From assembly GCA_963825615.1 (NCBI GenBank), contig CAWGTV010000001.1:930001-994000 (forward strand): a stretch of DNA of 64,000 nucleotides, read 5' to 3'. Both the position numbers and the translations under genes were made by a program. The notes beneath the pieces were generated by a model. It saw only the letters and a program-made list of their open reading frames with translations, was not told the origin of the DNA and did no database searches. The stretch is from JAHEDT01 sp963825615. GTDB lineage: Bacteria > Desulfobacterota > Desulfuromonadia > Desulfuromonadales > BM103. Shown in pieces: positions 26,389 through 35,955 of the stretch (its first letter is position 1; the number at the start of each line of letters is the position of its first letter).

Positions 26389-27411
26389 ATGGTAGATAAA
26401 GATCGTAACAGGGCTATCGAGCTGGCCATGGGCCAGATAGAAAAGCAGTTCGGCAAGGGCAGCATCATGCGCCTTGGTGAAGATGCCGTTATTCCGGACG
26501 TCAAGTCGATTTCGACCGGGGCCTTGAGCCTGGATATCGCGCTGGGCATCGGCGGCGTCCCGCGCGGCCGGATCATCGAGATCTACGGGCCCGAGTCTTC
26601 CGGCAAAACCACGCTGGCCCTGCATATCGCCGCCGAAGCCCAGAAAGTCGGTGGTGTCGCGGCCTTTATCGACGCTGAGCATGCCCTTGACGTTCACTAT
26701 GCCAAGAAGCTCGGCGTCAACACCGACGAACTGCTGATCTCCCAGCCGGACACCGGCGAACAGGCCCTTGAGATCGTCGAGGTCCTGGTGCGCAGCGGCG
26801 CCATCGATGTCATGATCATCGACTCGGTGGCCGCCCTCGTCCCCCGCGCCGAAATCGAAGGCGAGATGGGTGATTCGCACATGGGGCTGCAGGCCCGGCT
26901 GATGTCCCAGGCGCTGCGCAAACTGACGGCGACCATCAGCAAATCGAACTGCTGCGTGATTTTCATCAACCAGATCCGCATGAAGATCGGCGTGATGTTC
27001 GGCAATCCGGAGACCACCACCGGCGGCAATGCCTTGAAGTTTTATGCTTCGGTGCGCATGGACATCCGCCGGATCGCCGCCCTCAAACAGGGGCAGGATT
27101 CGATCGGCAACCGGACCCGGGTGAAAATCGTCAAGAACAAGGTGGCTCCGCCCTTCAAGGAGGCCGAGTTCGACATCATGTACGGCACCGGCATCTCCCG
27201 TGAGGGCGATCTGGTCGATCTGGGCGTTGAGTGCAACGTGATCGAAAAGAGCGGCTCATGGTATTCCTACGGCGAAGAGCGTATCGGCCAGGGCCGTGAA
27301 AACGCCAAGCAATTCCTGATCGAACACCCGGAGACTGTGGCCGCCATCGAAAAGCAAGTCCTTGAGCATTACGGTCTCAAAACTGTCGCGAAGCCGCCCG
27401 AAGGAGAATAA
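26389..27411 (+). CDS. recA: Recombinase RecA
   Basis: Strand-exchange recombinase and LexA co-protease. The 340-residue product has all signatures: Walker A GPESSGKTTLALH at residues 66-73, IDAEHALDVHYAKKLGV, IIDSVAALVPRAEIEGEMGD, and the ALRKLT...FINQIRMKIGVMFGNPET region for DNA loops and filament contacts. A strong AGGAGGGAACTCTG precedes the ATG. No LexA-type operator could be identified in the 54-base spacer. It is followed 3 bases later by pilT, the typical order in Geobacter relatives (recA-pilT-recX-alaS). Confidence 0.97.
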   Translation: MVDKDRNRAIELAMGQIEKQFGKGSIMRLGEDAVIPDVKSISTGALSLDIALGIGGVPRGRIIEIYGPESSGKTTLALHIAAEAQKVGGVAAFIDAEHALDVHYAKKLGVNTDELLISQPDTGEQALEIVEVLVRSGAIDVMIIDSVAALVPRAEIEGEMGDSHMGLQARLMSQALRKLTATISKSNCCVIFINQIRMKIGVMFGNPETTTGGNALKFYASVRMDIRRIAALKQGQDSIGNRTRVKIVKNKVAPPFKEAEFDIMYGTGISREGDLVDLGVECNVIEKSGSWYSYGEERIGQGRENAKQFLIEHPETVAAIEKQVLEHYGLKTVAKPPEGE

Positions 27412-27414
27412 TTC

Positions 27415-28541
27415 ATGGAACTCAACGAGATCCTGTCAATCGGCCTGAAATCGGGAGCTTCCGACATCCATCTCAAGGCCGGCCTGCCGCCGATCTACCG
27501 GATCGACGGCACGCTTCGTCCGCTGCCGAAAGCACCGCGGATCAGTCCGGAGCAGACCGAGCAGATCACGGCAGAGATCATGAACGACATGCAGAGGGAG
27601 CGCTTTGAGACGGCCTGCGAGGTGGACCTGGCCTACGGGGTCCCCGGACTGGGGCGCTTCCGCGTCAACGCCTTCACCCAGCGCGGCTCGGTTTCGCTGG
27701 TGTTCCGTGCCATCCCCTTTGACATCAAGGGGCTGGAAGACCTGCTTGCTGCCACCGGTTATCAAGAAGATGGCCATGGCCAATCGCGGCCTGATCCTGG
27801 TCACCGGGGCCACCGGTTCAGGGAAGTCAACCACCCTTGCCGCGGTGATCGACTACATCAACGCCAACCGCAAGTCGCATATCGTCACCATCGAGGACCC
27901 GATCGAGTTTCTGCATCGCGACAAGAAAAGCATCATCAACCAGCGCGAGGTCGGCTCCGACACCCAGGGCTTCCAGCCCGCCCTGAAATCGGCCCTGCGC
28001 CAGGATCCGGACGTGATCCTGGTCGGCGAGATGCGCGACCACGAAACCATCGAGACGGCCCTGACGGCCGCCGAGACCGGGCACCTGGTGCTCTCCACCC
28101 TGCACACGGTCGATGCCACGGAAACGGTCAACCGCATCATCTCGGTCTTCCCGCCGTTCCAGCAGCGCCAGGTGCGCATCCAGCTGGCCTCGGTCCTGCG
28201 CGGCGTCATTTCCATGCGCCTGGTCCCAAGGCTCGACGGCAAGGGGCGCGTCCCGGCGGTCGAGAGTCATGGTGGCCTCCGCCCGGGTCCGCCAGATGAT
28301 CGACGACAAGGACCAGACCAGGCTGCTGCCGGAGGCCATCCAGCAGGGGTATGAATCCTACGGCATGCAGACCTTCGACCAGTCGCTGATGGGGCTGCTC
28401 AAAAACAAGCTGATCAGCTTCGAGGAAGCCCTGCGCCAGTGCTCCAACCCGGACGACTTCAAGCTCAAGGTGTCCGGCGTCTCATCGACTTCGGACCTCT
28501 CCTGGGATGCCTTCGGGGGCTCTGACGATCAAGGTGACTGA
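27415..28541 (+). CDS. pilT: PilT-type twitching motility ATPase (two frameshifts)
   Basis: Hexameric retraction ATPase of type IV pili, or a close paralogue. The protein reads across three frames. The first has MELNEILSIGLKSGASDIHL and VNAFTQRGSVSLVFRAIP. The second has ILVTGATGSGKSTTLAAVID (Walker A), IVTIEDPIEFLHRDKKSIIN, LRQDPDVILVGEMRDHETIE and ETGHLVLSTLHTVDATETVN. The third has ARVRQMIDDKDQTRLLPEAI and the tail LISFEEALRQCSNPDDFKLK. The breaks are near 27750 (GCTGCCACC, one G too many) and near 28264 (GAGAGTC, one A too many). The corrected length is 374 residues, as for a PilT/PilU-size protein. Confidence 0.9.
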
Positions 28542-29041
28542 CAAACCCGGGCCAGAGGTCGACCGGGCCAACCCCTGGCCGGCGGCACTGCGGATCTTGA
28601 CGCGCCGCGACTACAGCCAGGCGGAGTTGCGCCAACGACTCCTTGACAAGGGGTTTGACCAGGAGCGCATCGACGGAGACCCTGCAGCGCTGCCTTGACC
28701 TTGGCTACCTCGACGACGCCCGCTATGCTCTCAATCGGGCGACCAGCCTGTTGACCCAGGGGCGGGCCGTCGGGCCCCGCATTTTGGCAGACCTGCGACG
28801 GCATGGCATCAGTGAAGAGGTCGCCTGCCGGGCGCTGGAGCAAGCGCTCGAGGGCTGCGATGAAAACCAATTGCTGAGATCGCTTTTGGAACGGCGATTT
28901 CCCGACTTCAACTACGGCACGGCGCCAGTCAAGGAACGGCGCCGGGTTGTACATTTTCTCCAGCGACGCGGTTTTTCTTTAAGCCGTATCATGGATCAAT
29001 TGACACGGAAAGGCTTTGCAACGCACGATGAAGACCGGTAG
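28534..29041 (+). CDS. recX: Regulatory protein RecX (frameshifted)
   Basis: Three-helix-repeat protein that binds and modulates RecA filaments. The first part reads ALRILTRRDYSQAELRQRLL, DKGFDQERID. The second, in another frame, reads LQRCLDLGYLDDARYALNRA, then GPRILADLRRHGISEEVACR and RVVHFLQRRGFSLSRIMDQL. The break is in ATCGACGGAGACC at about 28674 and is repaired by removing one G. The corrected length is about 168 residues. GTG 28534 overlapping the pilT stop is the likely start; ATG 28507 is also in frame. The stop at 29041 overlaps the alaS start by 14 bases. Confidence 0.87.
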
Positions 29042-31674
29042 CGAAATACGTCAGCTTTTTCTCAAGTTCTTTGCCGACCGCGGCCATACGGTGGTCGCGT
29101 CCTCGTCCCTGGTACCGCACAACGATCCGACCCTGCTCTTTACCAATGCCGGCATGAACCAGTTCAAGGACTGCTTCCTCGGCCAGGAAAAACGGGCTTA
29201 CGTGCGCGCCGCCACTTCGCAGAAGTGCGTCCGGGCCGGCGGCAAGCACAACGACCTGGAGAACGTCGGCCGCACAGCCCGTCATCACACCTTCTTCGAG
29301 ATGCTCGGCAACTTCTCTTTCGGCGACTATTTCAAAAAAGAGGCGATCGCCTATGCCTGGGAATTCCTCACCGTCGACCTGGACATCGACAAGTCGCGCC
29401 TCTATGTCTCGGTCTACACCGACGATGATGAAGCCGCCGACATCTGGCATGAGCAGGAAGGCGTCCCGCGCGAGCGGATTTTCCGCTTTGAGGAGGACAA
29501 CTTCTGGTCGATGGGTGACACCGGACCCTGCGGTCCCTGTTCGGAGATCTTCTTCGACAACGGTCCCGAGGTCGGCTGCGGCTCGCCTGACTGTACTGTC
29601 GGCTGCGACTGCGACCGCTACATGGAGGTCTGGAACAACGTCTTCATGCAGTTCGACCGTCAGACTGACGGCGAGCTGGTGCCGCTGCCAAAACCGGCCG
29701 TCGATACCGGCATGGGGCTGGAGCGCATCACCACGGTGATGCAGAAGGTCCAGTCGAACTACGACACCGACCTGTTGCGCGAGCATCATCGGCTATATCG
29801 AGAAGCTGTCCGGAAAAGACTACGGCGCCAACCCGGACGACGATGTCTCCATGCGGGTCATGGCCGACCACAGCCGAGCCACCGCCTTTTTGATCGCCGA
29901 CGGGGTCATGCCGAGCAACGAGGGGCGGGGCTATGTGCTGCGGCGCATCATGCGCCGTGCCATGCGCCATGCAAAGATGCTCGGCTTTGCCGACCCGGTG
30001 CTTTACAAAACTGCCGGTTTCGTCCTCGACTTCATGGCAGCAGCCTATCCGCAGGAGGCTGAACGCAAAAGCTTCGTTGCCAGGATTGTCGAGAAAGAGG
30101 AAGAGCGTTTTATCCAGACTCTCGACAACGGCCTGCGCATCCTCAACGAGGAAGTTGACCGTCTGCGCAAAAAACAATCGACAGTCATTCCCGGCCCTGT
30201 ACTCTTCAAGCTCTACGACACCTACGGTTTCCCGACCGACCTGACCGCCGATATCGTTGAAGCCGACGGCTTCACCATCGATGAAGCCGGCTTTGAAAGC
30301 TGCATGAACGAACAGCGCCAAAAGGCCCGCGAGCACTGGAAGGGGTCGGGCGAAGAGGCGATCGGGTCGGTTTATCGCGAATTGGTCGAGCATGGCACCA
30401 CGGTGACCTTCACCGGTTACCACGAACTGCAGGCGAGCAGCCGCATCGTGGCAATTCTTCACGATGGCGAGCAGGTCAGCCAGGCCAGCGCCGGTGAACG
30501 GATCGAGATCGTCACCACGCAGACCCCCTTCTACGGCGAGTCGGGCGGCCAGGTCGGCGATCTCGGCACCATCCGCGCCCCGGGGCTCAAGGTCGACATT
30601 ACGGAGACCAAAAAGCCGCTACCGAATCTGATCGTCCATGTCGGCCAGGTGGTCGCGGGAGCCCTGCAGATCGGCCAGGAGGTCGAGCTCAAGGTTGATG
30701 CTGCCGCACGGCAGGCGACGGCCCTGAACCACACGGCAACCCATATCCTGCAGGCCGTCCTGGTCGAGGTGCTTGGCGATCACGTCAAGCAGGCCGGGTC
30801 GTTGGTGACACCGGACCGCCTGCGCTTCGACTTCAGCCATTTTACGGCGATTACACCCGCCGAATTGCGCCGCATTGAAGCTGAAGTCAATCGCCGCATC
30901 CGCGAGAATCGCGCCGTGGAAACTCGGGAAATGGCCGCTGACGAGGCGATCGCCGCCGGGGCTACGGCCCTGTTCGGCGAAAAATACGGCGAGCGCGTCC
31001 GGGTCGTCAACCTGGGTGAATTCAGCATGGAACTGTGCGGCGGGACCCATGCGTCAGCCGCCGGCGATATCGGCCTGTTCAAAATCGTCCAGGAGATGGG
31101 GATTGCCGCCGGCGTCCGGCGCATCGAGGCGGCCACCGGCACCCGCGCCCTGGAGCTGGTGCAGCAGCAGGACGAGGCTCTCGGCCGCATGGCCGGCCTG
31201 GTCAAAAGCGACCGGCCCCAACTGGAAACCCGACTGGCCAAGATGCTGGAACGCCAGAAAGAGTTGGAGCGCGAGCTGGCCATCCTTGAGAGTCGACTGA
31301 AGTCCGGTCAGGCTGAGGATATCATGAGCAAGGTCGAGGAGGTCGGGGGCGTCAAGCTGCTGGCCGCCGAGGTCGATGCGACGGACGGCAAGGGTTTGCG
31401 GGAGATGGCCGACAAACTGCGCGACAAGCTCGGTTCCGGGGTCGTTGCCATCGGCTGCCCCCATGAAGGCAAGGTCAACCTTCTGGTTGCGGTCACGGCC
31501 GATCTGACCGGTCGACTGCACGCCGGCAAGCTGGTCGGTGCGCTGGCCGCCGAAGTCGGCGGACGCGGCGGCGGACGCCCAGACCTTGCCCAGGCCGGCG
31601 GCAGCCAGCCGGAAAAGCTTACCGGTGCCTTGAGCAAGGTTGCCGACCTGGTCCGGAGCGCCTTGGGGGGCTGA
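29028..31674 (+). CDS. alaS: Alanine--tRNA ligase (frameshifted)
   Basis: Essential class II aminoacyl-tRNA synthetase. The N-terminal catalytic part starts MKTGSEIRQLFLKFFADRGH and has FTNAGMNQFKDCFLGQE (motif 1 region) and RHHTFFEMLGNFSFGDYF (motif 2). After a frame change at about 29783 it continues as IEKLSGKDYGANPDDDVSMR, with VLRRIMRRAMRHAKMLG, the editing-domain motif LNHTATHILQAVLVEVLGDH and the zinc-binding MELCGGTHASAAGDI. A C-terminal coiled coil and DHHA1 domain follow, including GRGGGRPDLAQAGG. GCGAGCATCATCGG needs one C fewer. The corrected length is 881 residues, normal for AlaRS. A truly broken alaS would be lethal, so this break is almost certainly an error. Confidence 0.95.
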
Positions 31675-31706
31675 CCCGCTGCTTTACTGCGGAGGCAGTA
31701 TGCGAC

Positions 31707-32852
31707 TTGATGCACGGGAGGACATTGAACAGCTTCAACAGCGTGACCGGCGCAACCATCCTGGTCGTCGATGATGAGGCCATCATTCGTGACCTCTGTG
31801 CCCGCACCTTGAAGGATTATCGCATTCTGCATGCCGAAAACGGCCAGGCTGCTTTAGAGGCTCTTAGCCACCAGCCAGTGGACCTGATTCTGGCCGATAT
31901 CATGATGCCGGTTATGAACGGCCTTGAGCTGCTGCAACAGGTCAAGGAGCGGGATCCTGAACAGCTGGTCGTGGTCATGACCGGGTACGCCGACAAAGAC
32001 ATCATTCTTCGGGCTCTCAAGGCTGACGCCGACGATTTTATCCAGAAGCCGATCAACCTGCTGCAACTTAAGACCACGATCGACAAGGCCCTGGAGAAGA
32101 AAGCCCTGCGCCGCGAATTGCTGCAGCTCAAACAACTCGATCGCATCAAATCTGATTTCCTGGGCCTTATTTCACACAAGCTGCGCACCCCGACAACATC
32201 CATTTCCCTCTTCATCCAGAACCTCGCCAGCGGCGCCATCGACTGCCAGGACCCGACGTTTTCTGAAGCGCTTATAGCTATCCAAGAAGAATCTGAGTAC
32301 CTAGCGTACCTGATCAAGGACCTGCTCTATTACAGCGACATCATTCTGCAGGATAGCCCGGGAAAGTTTACCCGTGAGCATCTGAAGGAGATCGCCATTG
32401 GCATTTGTGCTGAGAAACGAGTCTCTGCTGAGCGAAAAGGGCTGAGTCTTCAAAGCACCTTGACTGGGAGTTGGCCGGAGATGATGGTCGATCGACGTCG
32501 CATCTCCTTTGTGCTGGAGGCGCTTATCGACAACGCGATCAAGTTCACCCCCTCAGGCGGTATGATTTCACTGTCAGACGCCATTGAAGAGCATCATTGC
32601 AGCCTGGTGATTACCGACAATGGCCCGGGGATTCCGCCGGAAGAAACTGCCAAAATTTTCGAGAAATTCTACCAGATCGACCCGCGGAAGACCGGACAGG
32701 TCCGCGGCTTCGGGCTGGGTCTCTTTTACGCCCGTCAGTTCATCCGTGATCATGGCGGCACCATCAAGCTCGACAGTACCCCCGGCAAAGGCACTGAGGT
32801 GACCATCCGCCTGCCGATTCCTGCCAACAGCCAAGGGCCGACAGTCAAATAG
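31707..32852 (+). CDS. Response receiver-histidine kinase hybrid
   Basis: REC domain at the N-terminus (ATILVVDDEAIIRDLCARTL, phospho-acceptor Asp in LILADIMMPVMNG, MTGYADKDIILRALKADADD with the conserved Thr and then KPI), followed by a coiled coil. HisKA comes next with SHKLRTPTTSISLF in place of the usual HELRTP, then HATPase_c (LIDNAIKFTPSGG, ITDNGPGIPPEETAKIFEKF, GFGLGLFYARQFIRDHGG). There is no membrane segment, so it is a cytoplasmic signalling relay. The start is uncertain: TTG 31707, ATG 31710, or TTG 31725, which has GGGAGGAC just upstream. It lies between alaS and the hslV promoter. Confidence 0.9.
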   Translation: MMHGRTLNSFNSVTGATILVVDDEAIIRDLCARTLKDYRILHAENGQAALEALSHQPVDLILADIMMPVMNGLELLQQVKERDPEQLVVVMTGYADKDIILRALKADADDFIQKPINLLQLKTTIDKALEKKALRRELLQLKQLDRIKSDFLGLISHKLRTPTTSISLFIQNLASGAIDCQDPTFSEALIAIQEESEYLAYLIKDLLYYSDIILQDSPGKFTREHLKEIAIGICAEKRVSAERKGLSLQSTLTGSWPEMMVDRRRISFVLEALIDNAIKFTPSGGMISLSDAIEEHHCSLVITDNGPGIPPEETAKIFEKFYQIDPRKTGQVRGFGLGLFYARQFIRDHGGTIKLDSTPGKGTEVTIRLPIPANSQGPTVK

Positions 32853-32993
32853 CTCCCGTCGACTGACCCTTTTTTGTCTGGAATTGCAGTGCCTGCAACA
32901 CCCCTTCAGGCTTTTGCTTTTATTCCCTGCAAACAGCCCCGTTTCGCTGTAAACTTCAAGCCTTGACATCTTGGTCGACAGCAGGCATTTTGC

Positions 32994-33022
32994 TTTGTCT
33001 GCCCAGATGCTTATGTTATATT
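32994..33022 (+). promoter_or_regulatory. Promoter for hslV-hslU and possibly the arg cluster
   Basis: TTTGTC (32994-32999), a 17-base spacer and TATATT (33017-33022) precede hslV by about 50 bases in the 218-base spacer. A second TTGACA is present near 32963. I could not find a clear sigma-32 CTTGAAA/CCCCAT pair, although HslVU is a heat-shock operon in enterics. Confidence 0.45.
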
Positions 33023-33070
33023 TCTAATATTTTTCGCAGAATTACAGGCAGCCTTGCCGAGAGGTCAAAA

Positions 33071-33601
33071 ATGTTCAAAGGAACGACGATTCTTTGCGTG
33101 CGCCACGGCAGCGAGGTGGCCATGGCCGGCGACGGCCAGGTCAGCCTCGGCAACACCGTCATGAAGCATACCGCCAGGAAACTACGGCGTATGTATAACG
33201 ACCAAGTGATCGCCGGCTTCGCCGGCAGCACGGCCGATGCTTTCACGCTCTTTGAAAAATTCGAAGCCAAACTGCAGGAGTATCGCGGCAACCTGCAGCG
33301 GGCCGCCGTAGAGCTAGCCAAGGAATGGCGCACCGACCGCATACTGCGCCACCTGGAGGCCCTGCTGATCGTCGCCGATCGCGAAACCACTCTGGTCATC
33401 TCGGGAGTCGGTGATGTCATCGAGCCGGAGCACGGCATTGCCGCAATCGGCTCCGGCGGCGCCTTTGCCCAGGCGGCCGCGCGCGCACTGAGTTGCCACA
33501 CGGAACTGCCCATGGCCCGGATCGCCGAAGAGTCGCTCAGGATTGCTGCGGAAATCTGCGTTTACACCAACGACCAGATCATCGTGGAGACCTTGTCGTG
33601 A
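33071..33601 (+). CDS. hslV: ATP-dependent protease subunit HslV
   Basis: Proteasome-like peptidase with an N-terminal threonine nucleophile. MFKGTTILCVRHGSEVAMAG is the family start; the Thr exposed after processing is in GTTI. GDGQVSLGNTVMKHTARKLR and IAAIGSGGAFAQAAARAL are further signatures. 176 residues, normal. The start ATG 33071 follows GAGGTCAAAA; the open frame extends 36 codons further upstream without support. The TGA stop overlaps the GTG of hslU. Confidence 0.96.
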   Translation: MFKGTTILCVRHGSEVAMAGDGQVSLGNTVMKHTARKLRRMYNDQVIAGFAGSTADAFTLFEKFEAKLQEYRGNLQRAAVELAKEWRTDRILRHLEALLIVADRETTLVISGVGDVIEPEHGIAAIGSGGAFAQAAARALSCHTELPMARIAEESLRIAAEICVYTNDQIIVETLS

Positions 33602-34929
33602 ACAACTTCACCCCCCGGGAAATCGTCTCCGAACTCGACCGCTATATCGTCGGCCAGAACAGCGCCAAGCGGGCAGTCGCCGTAGCCTTGCGCAACCGCT
33701 GGCGTCGGCAGCAGGTCGACCCGGACTTGCGCGAGGAGATCGCGCCGAAGAACATCATCATGATCGGTCCGACCGGGGTCGGCAAAACCGAAATCGCCCG
33801 GCGCTTGGCGAAGCTGGCGCAGGCGCCGTTCGTCAAGGTCGAAGCCAGCAAGTTTACAGAGGTCGGCTATGTCGGCCGTGACGTCGAAAGCATGGTCCGT
33901 GATCTGGTCGAACTGGCGATCATGATGGTCAAGGCCGAGGAAGCAAAAAACCAGCGCATCAAGGCGGAAGACCTGGCTGAAGAGCGCCTACTCGAGCTAC
34001 TGCTCCCCGGCGAAAAGCCGGCCACGGAGTCCACCGACGCCAAAGGCGAAGGCGGCACCCGCGACAAGCTGCGCCGCCTGTTGCGCATGGGCGAGCTCAA
34101 CCAGCGCATGGTCGATATCGAGACCCAGGACACCCAGATGCCAAGCATGCAGGTTTTCGGTCCACAAGGGACCGAGGAGATGGGCTTCAACATCAAGGAG
34201 ATGTTCGGCAACATCTTCCCCAAAAAGACCAAACGCCGGCGCATGTCGGTTGCCGAAGCGCGGGAGCTTTTAACCGACATCGAAGCGGACAAACTGGTGG
34301 ACATGGACAAGGTCCAGGCCCTGGCCAAAGAGCGCACCGAGCAGAACGGCATCATCTTTATCGACGAGATCGACAAGATTGCCAGCCGCGAAGGCGGCCA
34401 TGGCCCGGAAGTCTCGCGCGAAGGAGTGCAACGCGACATCCTGCCAATCGTCGAAGGGAGCACGGTCAACACCAAGTACGGCCCGGTCAAGACTGACCAC
34501 ATCCTGTTCATTGCTGCCGGTGCTTTCCATGTCGCCAAACCCTCGGACCTGATCCCGGAACTGCAGGGGCGCTTTCCGATCAGGGTCGAGCTTGACAGCC
34601 TCGAAGAGGCCGACTTGGTCAGGATCCTGACCGAGCCGCACAATGCCCTGATTCGCCAGTACCAAGCGCTCATGGCGACCGAAGGGATCAAGCTGGAATT
34701 CAGCGACGACGCCATCAGGGAGATCGCCAGAACCGCAACCAGGGTCAACGAACGCACGGAGAACATCGGCGCCCGACGCCTGCATACGATCATGGAAACG
34801 CTGCTCGAGGAGTTGTCTTTCAACGCCCCGGAGCGTTCGGACAAAGGGTTCTGTATCGACGCCGCCTTTGTGCGCGAGCGCCTTGCAGATATTGCTGACA
34901 ACGAGGACCTGTCGCGCTACATCCTCTAG
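33598..34929 (+). CDS. hslU: ATP-dependent protease ATPase subunit HslU
   Basis: AAA+ unfoldase partner of HslV. About 443 residues with TPREIVSELDRYIVGQNSAK at the N-terminus, Walker A IMIGPTGVGKTEIARRLAKL, the pore loop KFTEVGYVGRDVESMVRDLV, Walker B GIIFIDEIDKIASREGG and sensor regions in LQGRFPIRVELDSLEEADLV. An I-domain (about residues 110-240) interrupts the AAA+ module as expected. The GTG start at 33598 shares bases with the hslV stop, indicating coupled translation. The C-terminus LADIANED...RYIL resembles the HslU tail that docks into HslV. Confidence 0.96.
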   Translation: MNNFTPREIVSELDRYIVGQNSAKRAVAVALRNRWRRQQVDPDLREEIAPKNIIMIGPTGVGKTEIARRLAKLAQAPFVKVEASKFTEVGYVGRDVESMVRDLVELAIMMVKAEEAKNQRIKAEDLAEERLLELLLPGEKPATESTDAKGEGGTRDKLRRLLRMGELNQRMVDIETQDTQMPSMQVFGPQGTEEMGFNIKEMFGNIFPKKTKRRRMSVAEARELLTDIEADKLVDMDKVQALAKERTEQNGIIFIDEIDKIASREGGHGPEVSREGVQRDILPIVEGSTVNTKYGPVKTDHILFIAAGAFHVAKPSDLIPELQGRFPIRVELDSLEEADLVRILTEPHNALIRQYQALMATEGIKLEFSDDAIREIARTATRVNERTENIGARRLHTIMETLLEELSFNAPERSDKGFCIDAAFVRERLADIADNEDLSRYIL

Positions 34930-34966
34930 CCGCCGGAAGCCTGTCATTCCAGGAACGGGACAAGTC

Positions 34967-35854
34967 ATGGAAGAACTGATCAGAAAAGCTAACGTCCTCA
35001 TGGAGGCGCTGCCCTACATCAAGCGCTTTGCCAACACGACCATCGTCATCAAGTACGGAGGCAATGCCATGGTCGAAGAACACCTTAAGGAGTCCTTCGC
35101 CAAGGATATTATCCTGATGAAGTACATCGGCCTGAACCCGGTCGTGGTCCATGGCGGTGGGCCGCAGATCGGCACCGTCATGGAGAAGATGGGGCTCGAA
35201 TCCCGTTTCGTCCGCGGCATGCGCGTCACCGACGAGGCCACCATGAATGTCGTTGAGATGGTCCTGGGAGGGCTGGTCAACAAGGAGATCGTCGCCAATA
35301 TCAACCGCCACGGCGGCCGTGCCGTCGGCCTGACCGGCAAGGACGGCGCCCTGATCAAGGCCCGCAAGATGGAGATGAAGGCCATCAACCCCGAAACGCT
35401 GACCCCTGAGATCATCGATATCGGCCTGGTCGGCGAGGTGGAAGCCGTTGATCCGGGGATCATCCGCGCCCTTGAGCAGAACAACTTCATCCCGGTAATC
35501 GCCCCGGTCGGAGTCGGCTCAGCCGGCGAATCGTACAACATCAACGCCGACCTAGTCGCCGGCCAGGTGGCGGCAGCACTCAAGGCGGAGAAGCTGATTC
35601 TGCTCACCGACATCGAGGGCGTCAAGGACAAGGCTGGTAAACTGATATCGACCATCGACATCGGTGACATCCAGGGGTTGCTCGACGATGACACGATCAG
35701 CGGCGGCATGATCCCCAAGGTCACCTGCTGCCTGGATGCCGTACTGGCCGGCGTACAAAAGGCGCACATTATCGACGGCCGCATCGAGCACGCTTGTCTC
35801 CTCGAGATTTTCACCGACAAGGGGATCGGCACGGCAGTCGCCAAATTTCGTTGA
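34967..35854 (+). CDS. argB: Acetylglutamate kinase
   Basis: Phosphorylates N-acetylglutamate, the second step of arginine synthesis. 295 residues with FANTTIVIKYGGNAMVEEHL (phosphate-binding Lys-Gly-Gly), VVVHGGGPQIGTVMEKMGLE, NINADLVAGQVAAALKAEKL and a C-terminal SGGMIPKVTCCLDAVLAGVQ. The start at 34967 lies 38 bases after hslU. It begins the arginine cluster argB-argD-argF-argG-argH; argC and argJ are not in the window. Confidence 0.96.
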   Translation: MEELIRKANVLMEALPYIKRFANTTIVIKYGGNAMVEEHLKESFAKDIILMKYIGLNPVVVHGGGPQIGTVMEKMGLESRFVRGMRVTDEATMNVVEMVLGGLVNKEIVANINRHGGRAVGLTGKDGALIKARKMEMKAINPETLTPEIIDIGLVGEVEAVDPGIIRALEQNNFIPVIAPVGVGSAGESYNINADLVAGQVAAALKAEKLILLTDIEGVKDKAGKLISTIDIGDIQGLLDDDTISGGMIPKVTCCLDAVLAGVQKAHIIDGRIEHACLLEIFTDKGIGTAVAKFR

Positions 35855-35955
35855 TGCGAAATGTGGCCGGGAAGCGGATCGCGGCATGCTATACGCTGCA
35901 CGCGAAAGACAAAAACAGCTGACGTTTTTCTTGAAACGTTTTACAGGCAAACGAT

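Noticed and set aside
31674..31707. Lysine or other known riboswitch before dapA, dapB or dapL
   Set aside because: The leaders do not show the conserved core of the lysine riboswitch as I know it; they are reported as an undefined structured repeat.
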